Below, piece by piece: positions 17,948 through 25,418 of a stretch of 64,000 nucleotides of DNA; positions within the stretch are counted from its first letter, which is position 1; each line of letters opens with the position of its first letter. Under the pieces are notes generated by a model that was given only the letters and a program-made list of their open reading frames with translations, was not told the DNA's origin and made no database searches. Source of the stretch: Macrococcoides animalis. GTDB taxonomy: Bacteria; Bacillota; Bacilli; Staphylococcales; Staphylococcaceae. The DNA lies in assembly GCF_047425875.1 (NCBI RefSeq), contig NZ_CP179727.1, forward strand, positions 1,612,001 to 1,676,000, written 5' to 3'. The position numbers and the translations under genes were made by a program.

Positions 17948-18592
17948 ATGAATTATTTTATCGTTGGCGATATACATGGATGCTACAATACTTTAAAGAA
18001 GATATTGAAAAATTGGAATCCGAAAGAAGAACAGTTAATGTTTGTTGGGGATTATATTAACAAAGGAAAACACTCAAAAGAAGTTGTGCAACTTGTAAGG
18101 AAATTACAAAGTGAATATTCAAATACTGTTTGTATTAAAGGGAATCATGAATATCAAATGTCAAAATATATTTTTCAAAATACGCCGAATCATCAAATGA
18201 AAGAGAATTATAAATATACGATTGAGCATTACGACTTAAGGCATAAATTTTTAAGTGATGCGAAATGGATGCGCAATCTACCAATGTATTACGAGAATGA
18301 TGCGATATACGTGTCACATGCAGGTGTAAACTTTCTGGGGTTTAGGAAGTTCCATAATGAAAGTATGTGGAGTGTATTACGATTTCGAGGGAAATTGAAG
18401 AAAATGAAGAAACTACAAGTCATCGGCCATACTCCGACAGAAATAGGTAAACCGATTTATTTAAAGCAGTATAATACTTTAAATATTGATGCAGGTGCTG
18501 GTAACCATGATGCGATGGCAGCGGTTGTCATCAATAAAAATGGTAAATTAATAAGAACATATGTTGAAAAAGTTATGAAAAATGATTATTAG
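17948..18592 (+). CDS. Metallophosphatase, PPP/PrpE-like family
   Basis: 214-residue calcineurin-like phosphoesterase. The metal ligands appear in GDIHG (about residues 7-11), GDYINKG (about 36-42), GNHE (about 69-72), SHAG and IGHTP. The second motif differs from the usual GDxxDRG: the DR pair is replaced by NK. Relatives include the bacterial Ser/Thr phosphatase PrpE and ApaH-type hydrolases. ATG 17948 is chosen, with AAGGA nine bases upstream. It is monocistronic, with a strong terminator at 18597. Confidence 0.85.
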   Translation: MNYFIVGDIHGCYNTLKKILKNWNPKEEQLMFVGDYINKGKHSKEVVQLVRKLQSEYSNTVCIKGNHEYQMSKYIFQNTPNHQMKENYKYTIEHYDLRHKFLSDAKWMRNLPMYYENDAIYVSHAGVNFLGFRKFHNESMWSVLRFRGKLKKMKKLQVIGHTPTEIGKPIYLKQYNTLNIDAGAGNHDAMAAVVINKNGKLIRTYVEKVMKNDY

Positions 18593-18596
18593 CATG

Positions 18597-18627
18597 AAAA
18601 AAGTGGACCAAACGGTCCACTTTTTTT
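18597..18627. terminator. Bidirectional terminator after the phosphatase
   Basis: AAAAGTGGACC / GGTCCACTTTT with a T7 tail; it serves the convergent small gene as well. Confidence 0.9.
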
Positions 18628-18859
18628 ATCCCATATTCTTCACACTCTTTGGAGTGATTTTTACAATTTTATTAATATTGATTGAACAAGTTGATTGTTC
18701 ATCGTTAATAGGCAAGAATCCAGTTTCATTTAAGTCTAACTTTTTAATAAAGTTATTAAATGCGATTTTTTCGTCTGTTGTAAAGAATTCCTGATGGTTT
18801 ACTTTCTCTCCGTTGTCTAATTGAATTTCGATGTTTAAATAATTGCTTTCGGCATCCAT
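18626..18859 (-). CDS. Small uncharacterised protein
   Basis: 77 residues, soluble, no motif recognised. It begins MDAESNYLNIEIQLDNGE and has a mixed beta/alpha look. AAAGGAG lies about 11 bases upstream of the ATG. It ends at the shared terminator, converging on the phosphatase gene, which supports it over the overlapping plus-strand frame at 18582-18794. Confidence 0.6.
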   Translation of the reverse strand: MDAESNYLNIEIQLDNGEKVNHQEFFTTDEKIAFNNFIKKLDLNETGFLPINDEQSTCSININKIVKITPKSVKNMG

Positions 18860-18935
18860 TTAAATTAATAACTCCTTTTATATAATAATTTCTTCAGTAT
18901 GTGATATTCCCGTGTGACAATAATATAAACATTTC

Positions 18936-18955
18936 ATTCAAACAGTTGTTTGAAT
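18936..18955. promoter_or_regulatory. CadC-type operator 1 (perfect palindrome)
   Basis: ATTCAAACA-GT-TGTTTGAAT, a perfect 9-2-9 palindrome overlapping the likely -35 region of the cadC promoter. It resembles known CadC/SmtB-type operators. Confidence 0.75.
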
Positions 18956-18979
18956 GTTCGTTTTACAGTATACTATAAT
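18950..18979 (+). promoter_or_regulatory. cadCA promoter
   Basis: TTGAAT at 18950-18955 and TATAAT at 18974-18979 with an 18-bp spacer, placed between the two palindromes. Confidence 0.65.
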
Positions 18980-18994
18980 CAAATGAATGTTTGA
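18979..18994. promoter_or_regulatory. CadC-type operator 2
   Basis: TCAAATG-AA-TGTTTGA, a one-mismatch 7-2-7 palindrome starting in the -10 box; second likely CadC site. Confidence 0.65.
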
Positions 18995-19011
18995 ATGATG
19001 AGGTGAACATA

Positions 19012-19371
19012 ATGGCAAAAGGTGAATGTGATGTGTATTTATTTGATGAAGTAAAAGTGGAACGTGTAAAGGAACAGCAAGATTTAGTCGATTTAAATCC
19101 TGTGCTTGTTATATATAAGGCATTGGCGGACGAAAAGCGATTAAAGATTTGCTTTAGCTTATTACTGGAAGATGAATTATGCGTGTGTGACATAGCTAAT
19201 ATTTTAGGGGCAAGTGTTGCGACGACAAGTCATCATTTAAGATATTTAAACCAAACCAAAGTATTAGATTTTAGAAAAGATGGAAAAAATGCATTCTATC
19301 GATTAAAAGATGATCACATTAAGACTTTAATTCGTACAGCATTAGCGCATGGAGGTGAGTCTGATGAGTAA
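19012..19371 (+). CDS. cadC: ArsR/SmtB-family metal-responsive repressor CadC
   Basis: 119-residue winged-helix repressor that leaves DNA when it binds Cd, Pb or Zn. The alpha-3 metal site ELCVCD gives Cys57 and Cys59, and an N-terminal Cys6 (KGECD) completes the alpha3N site known from plasmid-encoded CadC. The recognition helix is ASVATTSHHLRYL. Start ATG 19012 has GAGGTG upstream. It overlaps cadA by 8 bases. Two palindromic operators bracket the promoter, so autoregulation of cadCA is expected. Confidence 0.95.
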   Translation: MAKGECDVYLFDEVKVERVKEQQDLVDLNPVLVIYKALADEKRLKICFSLLLEDELCVCDIANILGASVATTSHHLRYLNQTKVLDFRKDGKNAFYRLKDDHIKTLIRTALAHGGESDE

Positions 19372-21436
19372 AGCGCATGAAAGTTATCGTTTAGAGGGAC
19401 TTAGTTGTACGAATTGTGCAGCGAAATTCGTTAAGAACATTGAAGCAATTCCCGGTGTTGAAGGAGTCGATTTAAACTTTGGAGCGGCCAAATTAAATGT
19501 AGCTGGAGAAGTGTCAATTGAGCAGTTAGAAGAAGCGGGTAAGTTTGATCATATTAAAGTAAGACCAGCAAATGTACGACGTGTACAAAAAATACCATTT
19601 TATAAGAATAAAGCGCACTTACCATTCGCGATAGCCCTTGTATTATTTATTGCAGGTTTGATATTGAGTGTTAATTTTGGAGAAGAGAGCTGGTATACAC
19701 GAGCATTTTTTGTTGGTGTAATCATCATTGGAGGTTACGCGCTATTTTTAGAAGGATTATCACAACTCTTTAAATTAAATTTTGATATGAACGTATTAAT
19801 GACTATTGCGATAATTGGTGCAACGTTAATCGGTGAAGTGCAAGAAGGAGCAATGGTCGTCTTATTGTTTGCGATTAGTGAAGCATTGGAAGGTTACGCG
19901 ATGGAGAAATCTCGTAATAGTATTCAGAGTTTAATTGATTTATCGCCTGAAGTGGCATTAAAACAAGTTGGTAGTGGTTATGAACAGGTTGCAGTAGAAG
20001 ATTTAGCAATTGGAGATATCGTTCGTATATTACCTGGTAAGAAAGTACCGATAGATGGCAAAATCATCAGAGGTAATAGTAACGTCAATCAATCGAGTAT
20101 TACGGGCGAAAGTATTCCGGTAGCAAAGTCAATGCATGATGAAGTATTCTCTGGTACATTAAATGAATCCGCGCAGCTCGATATAAGAGTCACTAAGCAT
20201 AGTCATGAAACGAAACTTGCGAAGATGATTCACTTAGTAGAAGAAGCGCAAAGTGAAAAAGCACCGACCCAAAAATTTGTTGATAAATTTGCGAAATACT
20301 ACACGCCGTTGATTTTGTTAATTTCATTTCTTGTAATTGTTGTACCACCAATGTTTGGAGGGGACTTTAAACATTATTTATATCAAGGGTTATCTGTACT
20401 AGTCGTGGGTTGTCCATGTGCGTTAGTAGTTTCAACTCCGGTTGCTATAGTAACGGCAATTGGTAGTGCTGCACGTCAAGGTATCCTTATTAAAGGAGGT
20501 ATTCATTTAGAGAACGCTGGTCGAATTGATACGATTGCCTTTGATAAAACCGGTACTTTAACAAAAGGGGAACCTGTCGTAGTAGACCGTGTGGATTTAG
20601 TAGATTTAACTGAGGAAGAGCTAAATATTGCGTACTCACTCGAACAAGATGCAGGTCACCCATTGAGTAAAGCAATTGTGAATCATCTAAATGATCAAGA
20701 GATTATAGAACTTACTGACTATGAAGTTGTAACAGCTAGAGGTGTGCAAGCTGTTTATCGTGGCACTATATATCGTATTGGACAAAGTAAGTTCTTTAAG
20801 CTAAATAAAGAAGATGCTTTTGAAATCGAAAAAAGAGAAATGCCAGGTACAACGAAAGTGCTATTTGGGACTGAAAATAAGATTATGGCTATTTTCTTTA
20901 TTCAAGATACACTAAGAGATGAAGCTATAGAAGTGATTGGAGCACTTAATAAACAAGGTGTCGATACCATTATGTTAACAGGTGATAATAAAGTAGTTGC
21001 GACTGCGATTGGGAATACGTTAAAGATTACGCACGTGCATTCAGAATTGTTACCTGAAGATAAATTAAAATTAATTAAAGATTACCAACATCAGCAACAC
21101 CATGTTGCGATGGTAGGTGACGGTGTTAATGATGCACCAGCGCTAGCTCAAGCAGACGTTGGTTTCTCCATGGGTGGTGCTGCAACAGACACCGCAATTG
21201 AGACAGCGGATATTACATTTATGAAAGATAATCTGAGTGACTTACCAAAAGTCATTAGACTAAGCAAACGTACCTTAAATATTATTAAACAAAATATTGG
21301 CTTTGCGTTAGGATTAAAATTAATTGCGATTCTGCTTGTTATTCCGGGTTGGTTAACGTTATGGATTGCAATCTTTGCAGATATGGGGGCAACGCTATTA
21401 GTTACTTTAAATAGCTTGAGATTACTTAAGAAATAA
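19364..21436 (+). CDS. cadA: Cadmium/zinc/lead-exporting P-type ATPase CadA
   Basis: 690-residue P1B-type ATPase. It has one N-terminal heavy-metal domain with GLSCTNCAAKF (about residues 11-21), eight membrane segments with the ion-binding CPC in VVGCPCALVV, the TGES actuator motif, the phosphorylation site DKTGTLTKG, an HPLSKA motif and the GDGVNDAPALAQAD hinge. It exports divalent soft metals from the cytosol. Its start overlaps cadC (ATGAGTAA). Chromosomal and plasmid versions are common in staphylococci, so recent transfer is possible but no mobile element is adjacent. Confidence 0.95.
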   Translation: MSKAHESYRLEGLSCTNCAAKFVKNIEAIPGVEGVDLNFGAAKLNVAGEVSIEQLEEAGKFDHIKVRPANVRRVQKIPFYKNKAHLPFAIALVLFIAGLILSVNFGEESWYTRAFFVGVIIIGGYALFLEGLSQLFKLNFDMNVLMTIAIIGATLIGEVQEGAMVVLLFAISEALEGYAMEKSRNSIQSLIDLSPEVALKQVGSGYEQVAVEDLAIGDIVRILPGKKVPIDGKIIRGNSNVNQSSITGESIPVAKSMHDEVFSGTLNESAQLDIRVTKHSHETKLAKMIHLVEEAQSEKAPTQKFVDKFAKYYTPLILLISFLVIVVPPMFGGDFKHYLYQGLSVLVVGCPCALVVSTPVAIVTAIGSAARQGILIKGGIHLENAGRIDTIAFDKTGTLTKGEPVVVDRVDLVDLTEEELNIAYSLEQDAGHPLSKAIVNHLNDQEIIELTDYEVVTARGVQAVYRGTIYRIGQSKFFKLNKEDAFEIEKREMPGTTKVLFGTENKIMAIFFIQDTLRDEAIEVIGALNKQGVDTIMLTGDNKVVATAIGNTLKITHVHSELLPEDKLKLIKDYQHQQHHVAMVGDGVNDAPALAQADVGFSMGGAATDTAIETADITFMKDNLSDLPKVIRLSKRTLNIIKQNIGFALGLKLIAILLVIPGWLTLWIAIFADMGATLLVTLNSLRLLKK

Positions 21437-21510
21437 ATAGAGTGATATTAGTTGATACCTGATGCATAGATGATTATAATGAATTTACTATTTTGAAGGA
21501 GGTGTCAAAT

Positions 21511-21780
21511 ATGGAACTCATACTAAGTTTATTAAGTGAAGATTTATTATTAAAATATATTACATTTCGCTTATTGTATTTAGTACCATACTTTGCCGCC
21601 TTTTTATTCGTCTTGCTTCATATGAAACTCTATTTAAAAGTTAATCAAGAGTGGTATTTAGCACGATTTTGCGAAGCATTACAAAATGTTGAAACCTTTA
21701 TTTTTTCACCTATTTTGAAATGGCGTATTAAGTGTCTTACCAAAATGAGCGACGAAGTAGATGCACCTCCTATATATTAA
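21511..21780 (+). CDS. Candidate MifM-like regulatory arrest peptide upstream of yidC
   Basis: 89 residues from ATG 21511 with a strong GAAGGAGG site. It has a single membrane segment (about 18-42), a soluble linker, and a C-terminal tail (residues 71-89) starting WRIKC and ending SDEVDAPPIY. The final codons CCT-CCT-ATA-TAT-TAA are the 5' arm of a perfect hairpin whose 3' arm carries the GGAGG of the downstream yidC. Bacillus MifM has nearly the same length, topology, basic/aromatic-then-acidic tail and genetic position, and stalls ribosomes when membrane insertion fails. Function by analogy; sequence identity with MifM is low. It could instead be an unrelated small membrane protein with coincidental overlap. 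Confidence 0.75.
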   Translation: MELILSLLSEDLLLKYITFRLLYLVPYFAAFLFVLLHMKLYLKVNQEWYLARFCEALQNVETFIFSPILKWRIKCLTKMSDEVDAPPIY

Positions 21781-21802
21781 TCATTTATTAATATATAGGA
21801 GG
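21766..21802 (+). promoter_or_regulatory. Hairpin sequestering the yidC Shine-Dalgarno sequence
   Basis: Arms 21766-21780 (CCTCCTATATATTAA) and 21788-21802 (TTAATATATAGGAGG) are perfectly complementary over 15 bp with a 7-base loop. The 3' arm includes the whole GGAGG used by the TTG start at 21811; the 5' arm is the end of the upstream reading frame including its stop codon. There is no T run, so it is not a terminator. Confidence 0.85.
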
Positions 21803-21810
21803 ATAAGATA

Positions 21811-22542
21811 TTGAGAAAATTAATAAGTATTTTAATGGTGTTAACATTTATATTAAGTGGTTGTGGTGCACAAGATGAGGGCTTTTTTCATAATGGCATC
21901 GTGCAACCATTCACGGATTTAATTACTTTCTTTGCAGGATTCTTTGATGGTAGCTTCGGTATGGGGATAGTCCTTGTAACATTATGTGTAAGATTCTTAT
22001 TAATGCCGATGATGATTAGTTCATTTAAAAATCAAAAGAAAATGCAGGCAAGTATGAAAGTTGCACAACCTAAAATTAAAGCAATTCAAGAAAAAATAAA
22101 ATCAGTAAAAGATCCAGAAGAAAAGAATGCACTATCTCAAGAGTTAATGAAAATATACGGAGAACATAATATCAATCCTTTAAATATAGGGTGTTTACCT
22201 ATCATTGTACAAATGCCGATATTAACAGGATTATACTTTGCGATTACCCATAGCAAAGCAATAGCCGCACAAAGCTTCATGTGGTTCAACCTTGGCACGC
22301 CAGATGTGTGGATGATGTTAATCGCCGGAGCGTTATACTTTGTCCAGTCATGGGTTTCAATAGAGTATATGCCAGAAGAAAGTCGTAAACAAATGTGGCC
22401 AATGGCAATTATGAGTCCGCTTATGATAGTATTTGTGAGTTTTCATTCACCCGCTGCGTTACCATTATATTGGTCTGTCGGCGCAATTGTGTTGATATTC
22501 CAACAATATATTTCAAATAAACTATTTAGTGATATTAGATAA
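21811..22542 (+). CDS. yidC: YidC/Oxa1-family membrane insertase lipoprotein (YidC2-like)
   Basis: 243-residue Sec-independent membrane protein insertase. A signal with lipobox LSGC (Cys18) is followed by the five-segment YidC core: TLCVRFLLMP contains the conserved groove Arg, then the cytosolic coiled hairpin (KKMQASMKVAQPKIKAIQEK), NPLNIGCLPIIVQMP and three C-terminal helices. The start is TTG 21811, eight bases after GGAGG. That ribosome site is buried in a hairpin formed with the upstream peptide gene, pointing to translation-arrest control. The protein is shorter than a typical main YidC, so this is likely the inducible second copy; the main one would be elsewhere. Confidence 0.92.
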   Translation: MRKLISILMVLTFILSGCGAQDEGFFHNGIVQPFTDLITFFAGFFDGSFGMGIVLVTLCVRFLLMPMMISSFKNQKKMQASMKVAQPKIKAIQEKIKSVKDPEEKNALSQELMKIYGEHNINPLNIGCLPIIVQMPILTGLYFAITHSKAIAAQSFMWFNLGTPDVWMMLIAGALYFVQSWVSIEYMPEESRKQMWPMAIMSPLMIVFVSFHSPAALPLYWSVGAIVLIFQQYISNKLFSDIR

Positions 22543-22627
22543 ATTAATGCCTCACCTCAAAACTGTAAAAATACTTCTCCTACGTTATAATGTAGTAAAG
22601 CATACAGATGAAGGTGGGGGATTTTTT

Positions 22628-23239
22628 ATGTGGATTGATATTTCTCAAACGTTAAAACCTGGTATTGCCAATTGGCCAGGAGATACACCTTTTGTATATC
22701 AAATAGATGCTTCAAAAGCAGACAACCAAGGTGCTAATGTCGGTAGTATTCAAATGAGTTTGCATATTGGAACACATTTAGATGCACCGTATCATTATTC
22801 TAATGAGGGTATCACAATTGATGAACTCGACATTAATCGTTTAATGGGAGATGCACAAGTGATTGAACTCATTGATGAAGAAGTGGTCACGCCAAAGCTC
22901 TTAGAAAGAATAGATATTGACCAAAAGATTGTTCTATTCAAATCTATGTATAGTAAAGATGAGAGTATATTTCTAGGTGATTTTATGACCTTTACGTCTG
23001 AAGCAATCGGTTATCTAGCAGAGCAAGGGGTTGAAGTAATTGGTACTGATATGCCAAGTATTGATCCTGTGGAGAATACGTCGCTAGATGCACATATGGC
23101 TTGTTTAAATCATCAAATATTAATATTAGAGAACTTAGAATTAAACAAAGTCCGTGATGGGTATTATGAATTTATTGGGTTACCCCTAAAAATTCAAGCG
23201 GATGCAAGTCCTGTTAGAGCAATTGTTAGAAGGAAATAA
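22628..23239 (+). CDS. Cyclase family protein (KynB-like arylformamidase fold)
   Basis: 203 residues. The signature HIGTHLDAPYH (about residues 41-51) supplies the His/Asp metal ligands of the cyclase/kynurenine formamidase family; WPGDTP near the N-terminus is also typical. It hydrolyses an amide or lactone such as N-formylkynurenine in known members, but no other kynurenine gene is present. Start ATG 22628 follows GGTGGGGG; a TATAAT lies at 22586. A flavin monooxygenase follows after 18 bases and is probably in the same operon. Confidence 0.85.
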   Translation: MWIDISQTLKPGIANWPGDTPFVYQIDASKADNQGANVGSIQMSLHIGTHLDAPYHYSNEGITIDELDINRLMGDAQVIELIDEEVVTPKLLERIDIDQKIVLFKSMYSKDESIFLGDFMTFTSEAIGYLAEQGVEVIGTDMPSIDPVENTSLDAHMACLNHQILILENLELNKVRDGYYEFIGLPLKIQADASPVRAIVRRK

Positions 23240-23257
23240 TGGATGAGGTGAAGCTAC

Positions 23258-24373
23258 ATGCGTATCGGTATTATTGGTGCAGGGATTGGTGGTTTAACGG
23301 CTGCGATTGCACTAAAATCTACTGGACATGAAGTAGATATATTTGAAAAGCGTCACGTGTTAAAACAACCAGGTGTAGGATTAGGTGTAGGTGGTAATGC
23401 GATTCGTGCATTGAAGCAGTTTGGACTAGACGAATCTATCCGTAAAGCGGGAAATGTGTTACTCGAATGTCAGTTTAGAACTGAGCATGATGAATTGTTA
23501 AATGCATTAATCTTATCACTATCGGAAGAAGAGAACGTTACGATACAACGTGAAAAGCTACACGAAATCTTGTTAAATCACAATACAGCGGATATACATT
23601 TAATTAAAGATGTAGTGCGCATTAAAGATTTCAATCAACCAACATTAGTCGTACAAGATGGTATCAAATATCATTATGATTTAATCATTGCAGCTGATGG
23701 TGTTCATTCTAATATTAGACGACAAATCTTTAAACAAAGTGAGGCAATTTATCAAGGATATACGTGCTTTAGAGGTACTAGTGTGAACGTTCATGTTGAT
23801 GATAAGACAGCACTTGAATATTGGGGAGAAGACGGAAGATTCGGTATTGTCTCTTTAACAGATAATCAAGTTTATTGGTTCTGTTGTATGAATGCAAAAG
23901 AACGAGATAGTGAATTTCGTAATTATAATAAAAAGAAATTACTGCATTACTTCAAAAATTTTCCTGATGCCGTCGTTGAAACAATAAACAAAACAATGGG
24001 GGATCCGATTCACCATGATATATATGACATCAATCCACTGAAAACATTCTCAAAGGATCGCGTCGTATTAATAGGCGATGCTGCACATGCAACTACACCT
24101 AATATGGGCCAAGGTGCATCATTAGCAATTGAAGATGCGATTTGTTTAACGAATCAAATCAATAAATATCCGATTGACGAAGCGTTGAAATCTTATGATA
24201 AACTTAGCGTAAATCATACGAAGAAAGTAATTTTAAAGTCTCGACAAATCGGTAAGTCCGCACAACTTCAAAATAAAATGTTAATTAAAGTACGTAATCA
24301 AGCACTGAAATTAATGCCGATTTCATTACTCGAAAAACAAACAATTTTTTTAAGTCATAGACATATAAATTAA
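23258..24373 (+). CDS. FAD-dependent monooxygenase (salicylate/UbiH-type hydroxylase)
   Basis: 371-residue class A flavoprotein. The N-terminal Rossmann motif GAGIGGLTAAIAL binds the ADP of FAD, ending with the acidic DIFEK. The central DG motif is AADGVHSNIRR (about residues 148-158) and the second FAD motif is IGDAAHATTPNMGQGA (about 272-287). It hydroxylates an aromatic or similar substrate with NADH and oxygen. The substrate is unknown; co-transcription with the cyclase-family gene suggests joint breakdown of an aromatic compound (inference). Confidence 0.88.
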   Translation: MRIGIIGAGIGGLTAAIALKSTGHEVDIFEKRHVLKQPGVGLGVGGNAIRALKQFGLDESIRKAGNVLLECQFRTEHDELLNALILSLSEEENVTIQREKLHEILLNHNTADIHLIKDVVRIKDFNQPTLVVQDGIKYHYDLIIAADGVHSNIRRQIFKQSEAIYQGYTCFRGTSVNVHVDDKTALEYWGEDGRFGIVSLTDNQVYWFCCMNAKERDSEFRNYNKKKLLHYFKNFPDAVVETINKTMGDPIHHDIYDINPLKTFSKDRVVLIGDAAHATTPNMGQGASLAIEDAICLTNQINKYPIDEALKSYDKLSVNHTKKVILKSRQIGKSAQLQNKMLIKVRNQALKLMPISLLEKQTIFLSHRHIN

Positions 24374-24382
24374 GTTAAAATA

Positions 24383-24408
24383 AAAAAGCTCATATGAGCT
24401 TTTTTATT
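24383..24408. terminator. Bidirectional terminator after the monooxygenase
   Basis: AAAAGCTCATATGAGCTTTT palindrome with A and T flanks. Confidence 0.85.
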
Positions 24409-24835
24409 TCAATTGAGTTACTTTTAAATTTTGAATTTCGTTATCTAACTGACTGTCTAAGACTTCAAAGAATGTCATTAGAAATTTAATCTTACCGCGA
24501 TACTCATACTCATTAAAGATAAGTGGCATCACATCATTTGGATGTATGGGATGTTGTTCAATAGCGTAGTCAATATTATCGAAATAATTTTCAATATCTG
24601 TGAATGTTAGTGTAGGTCCTTTTTCTTTAAATAAATCATAATCACCGATGTTGCTTTGCTGACCTGATAAATTCTCATGATAATGATATGCAATTTGTAA
24701 TAAATTGTATTTAATGCTCTTGAATTTAGAACCAAAGTTATAATTAAACTGGGATTTGCTTAATAACTTTATTTGATTGAGTAGTTGGTCTCTAGAATGT
24801 TTCACTTCTGTATAGATTTGATTATTATTATTCAT
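24404..24835 (-). CDS. Uncharacterised protein, possibly DinB-like helical bundle
   Basis: 143 residues, predicted mainly helical and soluble. Start ATG 24835 has GAGGTG seven bases upstream; a GTG nine bases earlier is part of that site. Seen are an N-terminal helix with RDQLLNQIKLLSKSQF, a YHYHENLSGQ segment and a central acidic part. The helix lengths and spaced His residues recall DinB-type four-helix bundles, but the His triad is not clear, so no function is assigned. Confidence 0.6.
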   Translation of the reverse strand: MNNNNQIYTEVKHSRDQLLNQIKLLSKSQFNYNFGSKFKSIKYNLLQIAYHYHENLSGQQSNIGDYDLFKEKGPTLTFTDIENYFDNIDYAIEQHPIHPNDVMPLIFNEYEYRGKIKFLMTFFEVLDSQLDNEIQNLKVTQLK

Positions 24836-24908
24836 TCGATTCACCTCACAGTTTGATACTTTATATATACCCTGATTGTATTATGTTATGACATTAAAAG
24901 GAGAAACT

Positions 24909-25418
24909 ATGCAAATTTCATTAATAAAAGAGTTGAAAAGTTTATATACTGGAGAAGGATTTTCGAGTATTTCGTTCTTCTTAATTTGGCTATACTGTTG
25001 TTTTAATCATGAATATTTACAGATTGCCAGACAACCACATATTGCGCTGCCAGTGAATACGTTATGCTTTATTCTCTTCGTAGGTACTTATTTTTGGAAA
25101 CTCATGTTAAATATAGTTTCGGTCGGGCACAAGATGCATTTAACAACAAAACAAAAACGCTTATTTGTATTTTTTAAACACCTTTCTATTATTCTACTCG
25201 TCATTTGTAGTATGCTGTTTATCTATGCGATAGTTACTAAGCGAGATTATATATATTTTGGTTTATTTTTATTTGCCTTTGCCTTTGTAGAATATATTAA
25301 TTATTTTCATATTCGTTTATCGTATTTAACACCACGAGAGTTTAGGGCATTACTGAAACATAGACGTTTACGAAAGTCACATTTAAATCGCGTTATGCAT
25401 GAGGAGGCAACAGATTGA
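24909..25418 (+). CDS. Uncharacterised four-segment membrane protein
   Basis: 169 residues from ATG 24909, preceded by AAAGGAG. Four hydrophobic segments lie at about 18-33, 45-65, 85-108 and 112-130, and the C-terminal 35 residues are strongly basic and cytosolic. No family recognised. Its stop overlaps the TTG start of the HelD-like gene (TTGA), so it is the first gene of a three-gene operon. Confidence 0.65.
   Translation: MQISLIKELKSLYTGEGFSSISFFLIWLYCCFNHEYLQIARQPHIALPVNTLCFILFVGTYFWKLMLNIVSVGHKMHLTTKQKRLFVFFKHLSIILLVICSMLFIYAIVTKRDYIYFGLFLFAFAFVEYINYFHIRLSYLTPREFRALLKHRRLRKSHLNRVMHEEATD

Noticed and set aside
18582..18794. Plus-strand 70-codon frame after the phosphatase
   Set aside because: It begins inside the phosphatase gene, runs through the terminator and is antisense to a better-supported small gene.
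21766..21802. Hairpin before yidC as a terminator
   Set aside because: No T run follows; the 3' arm is the ribosome-binding site itself.
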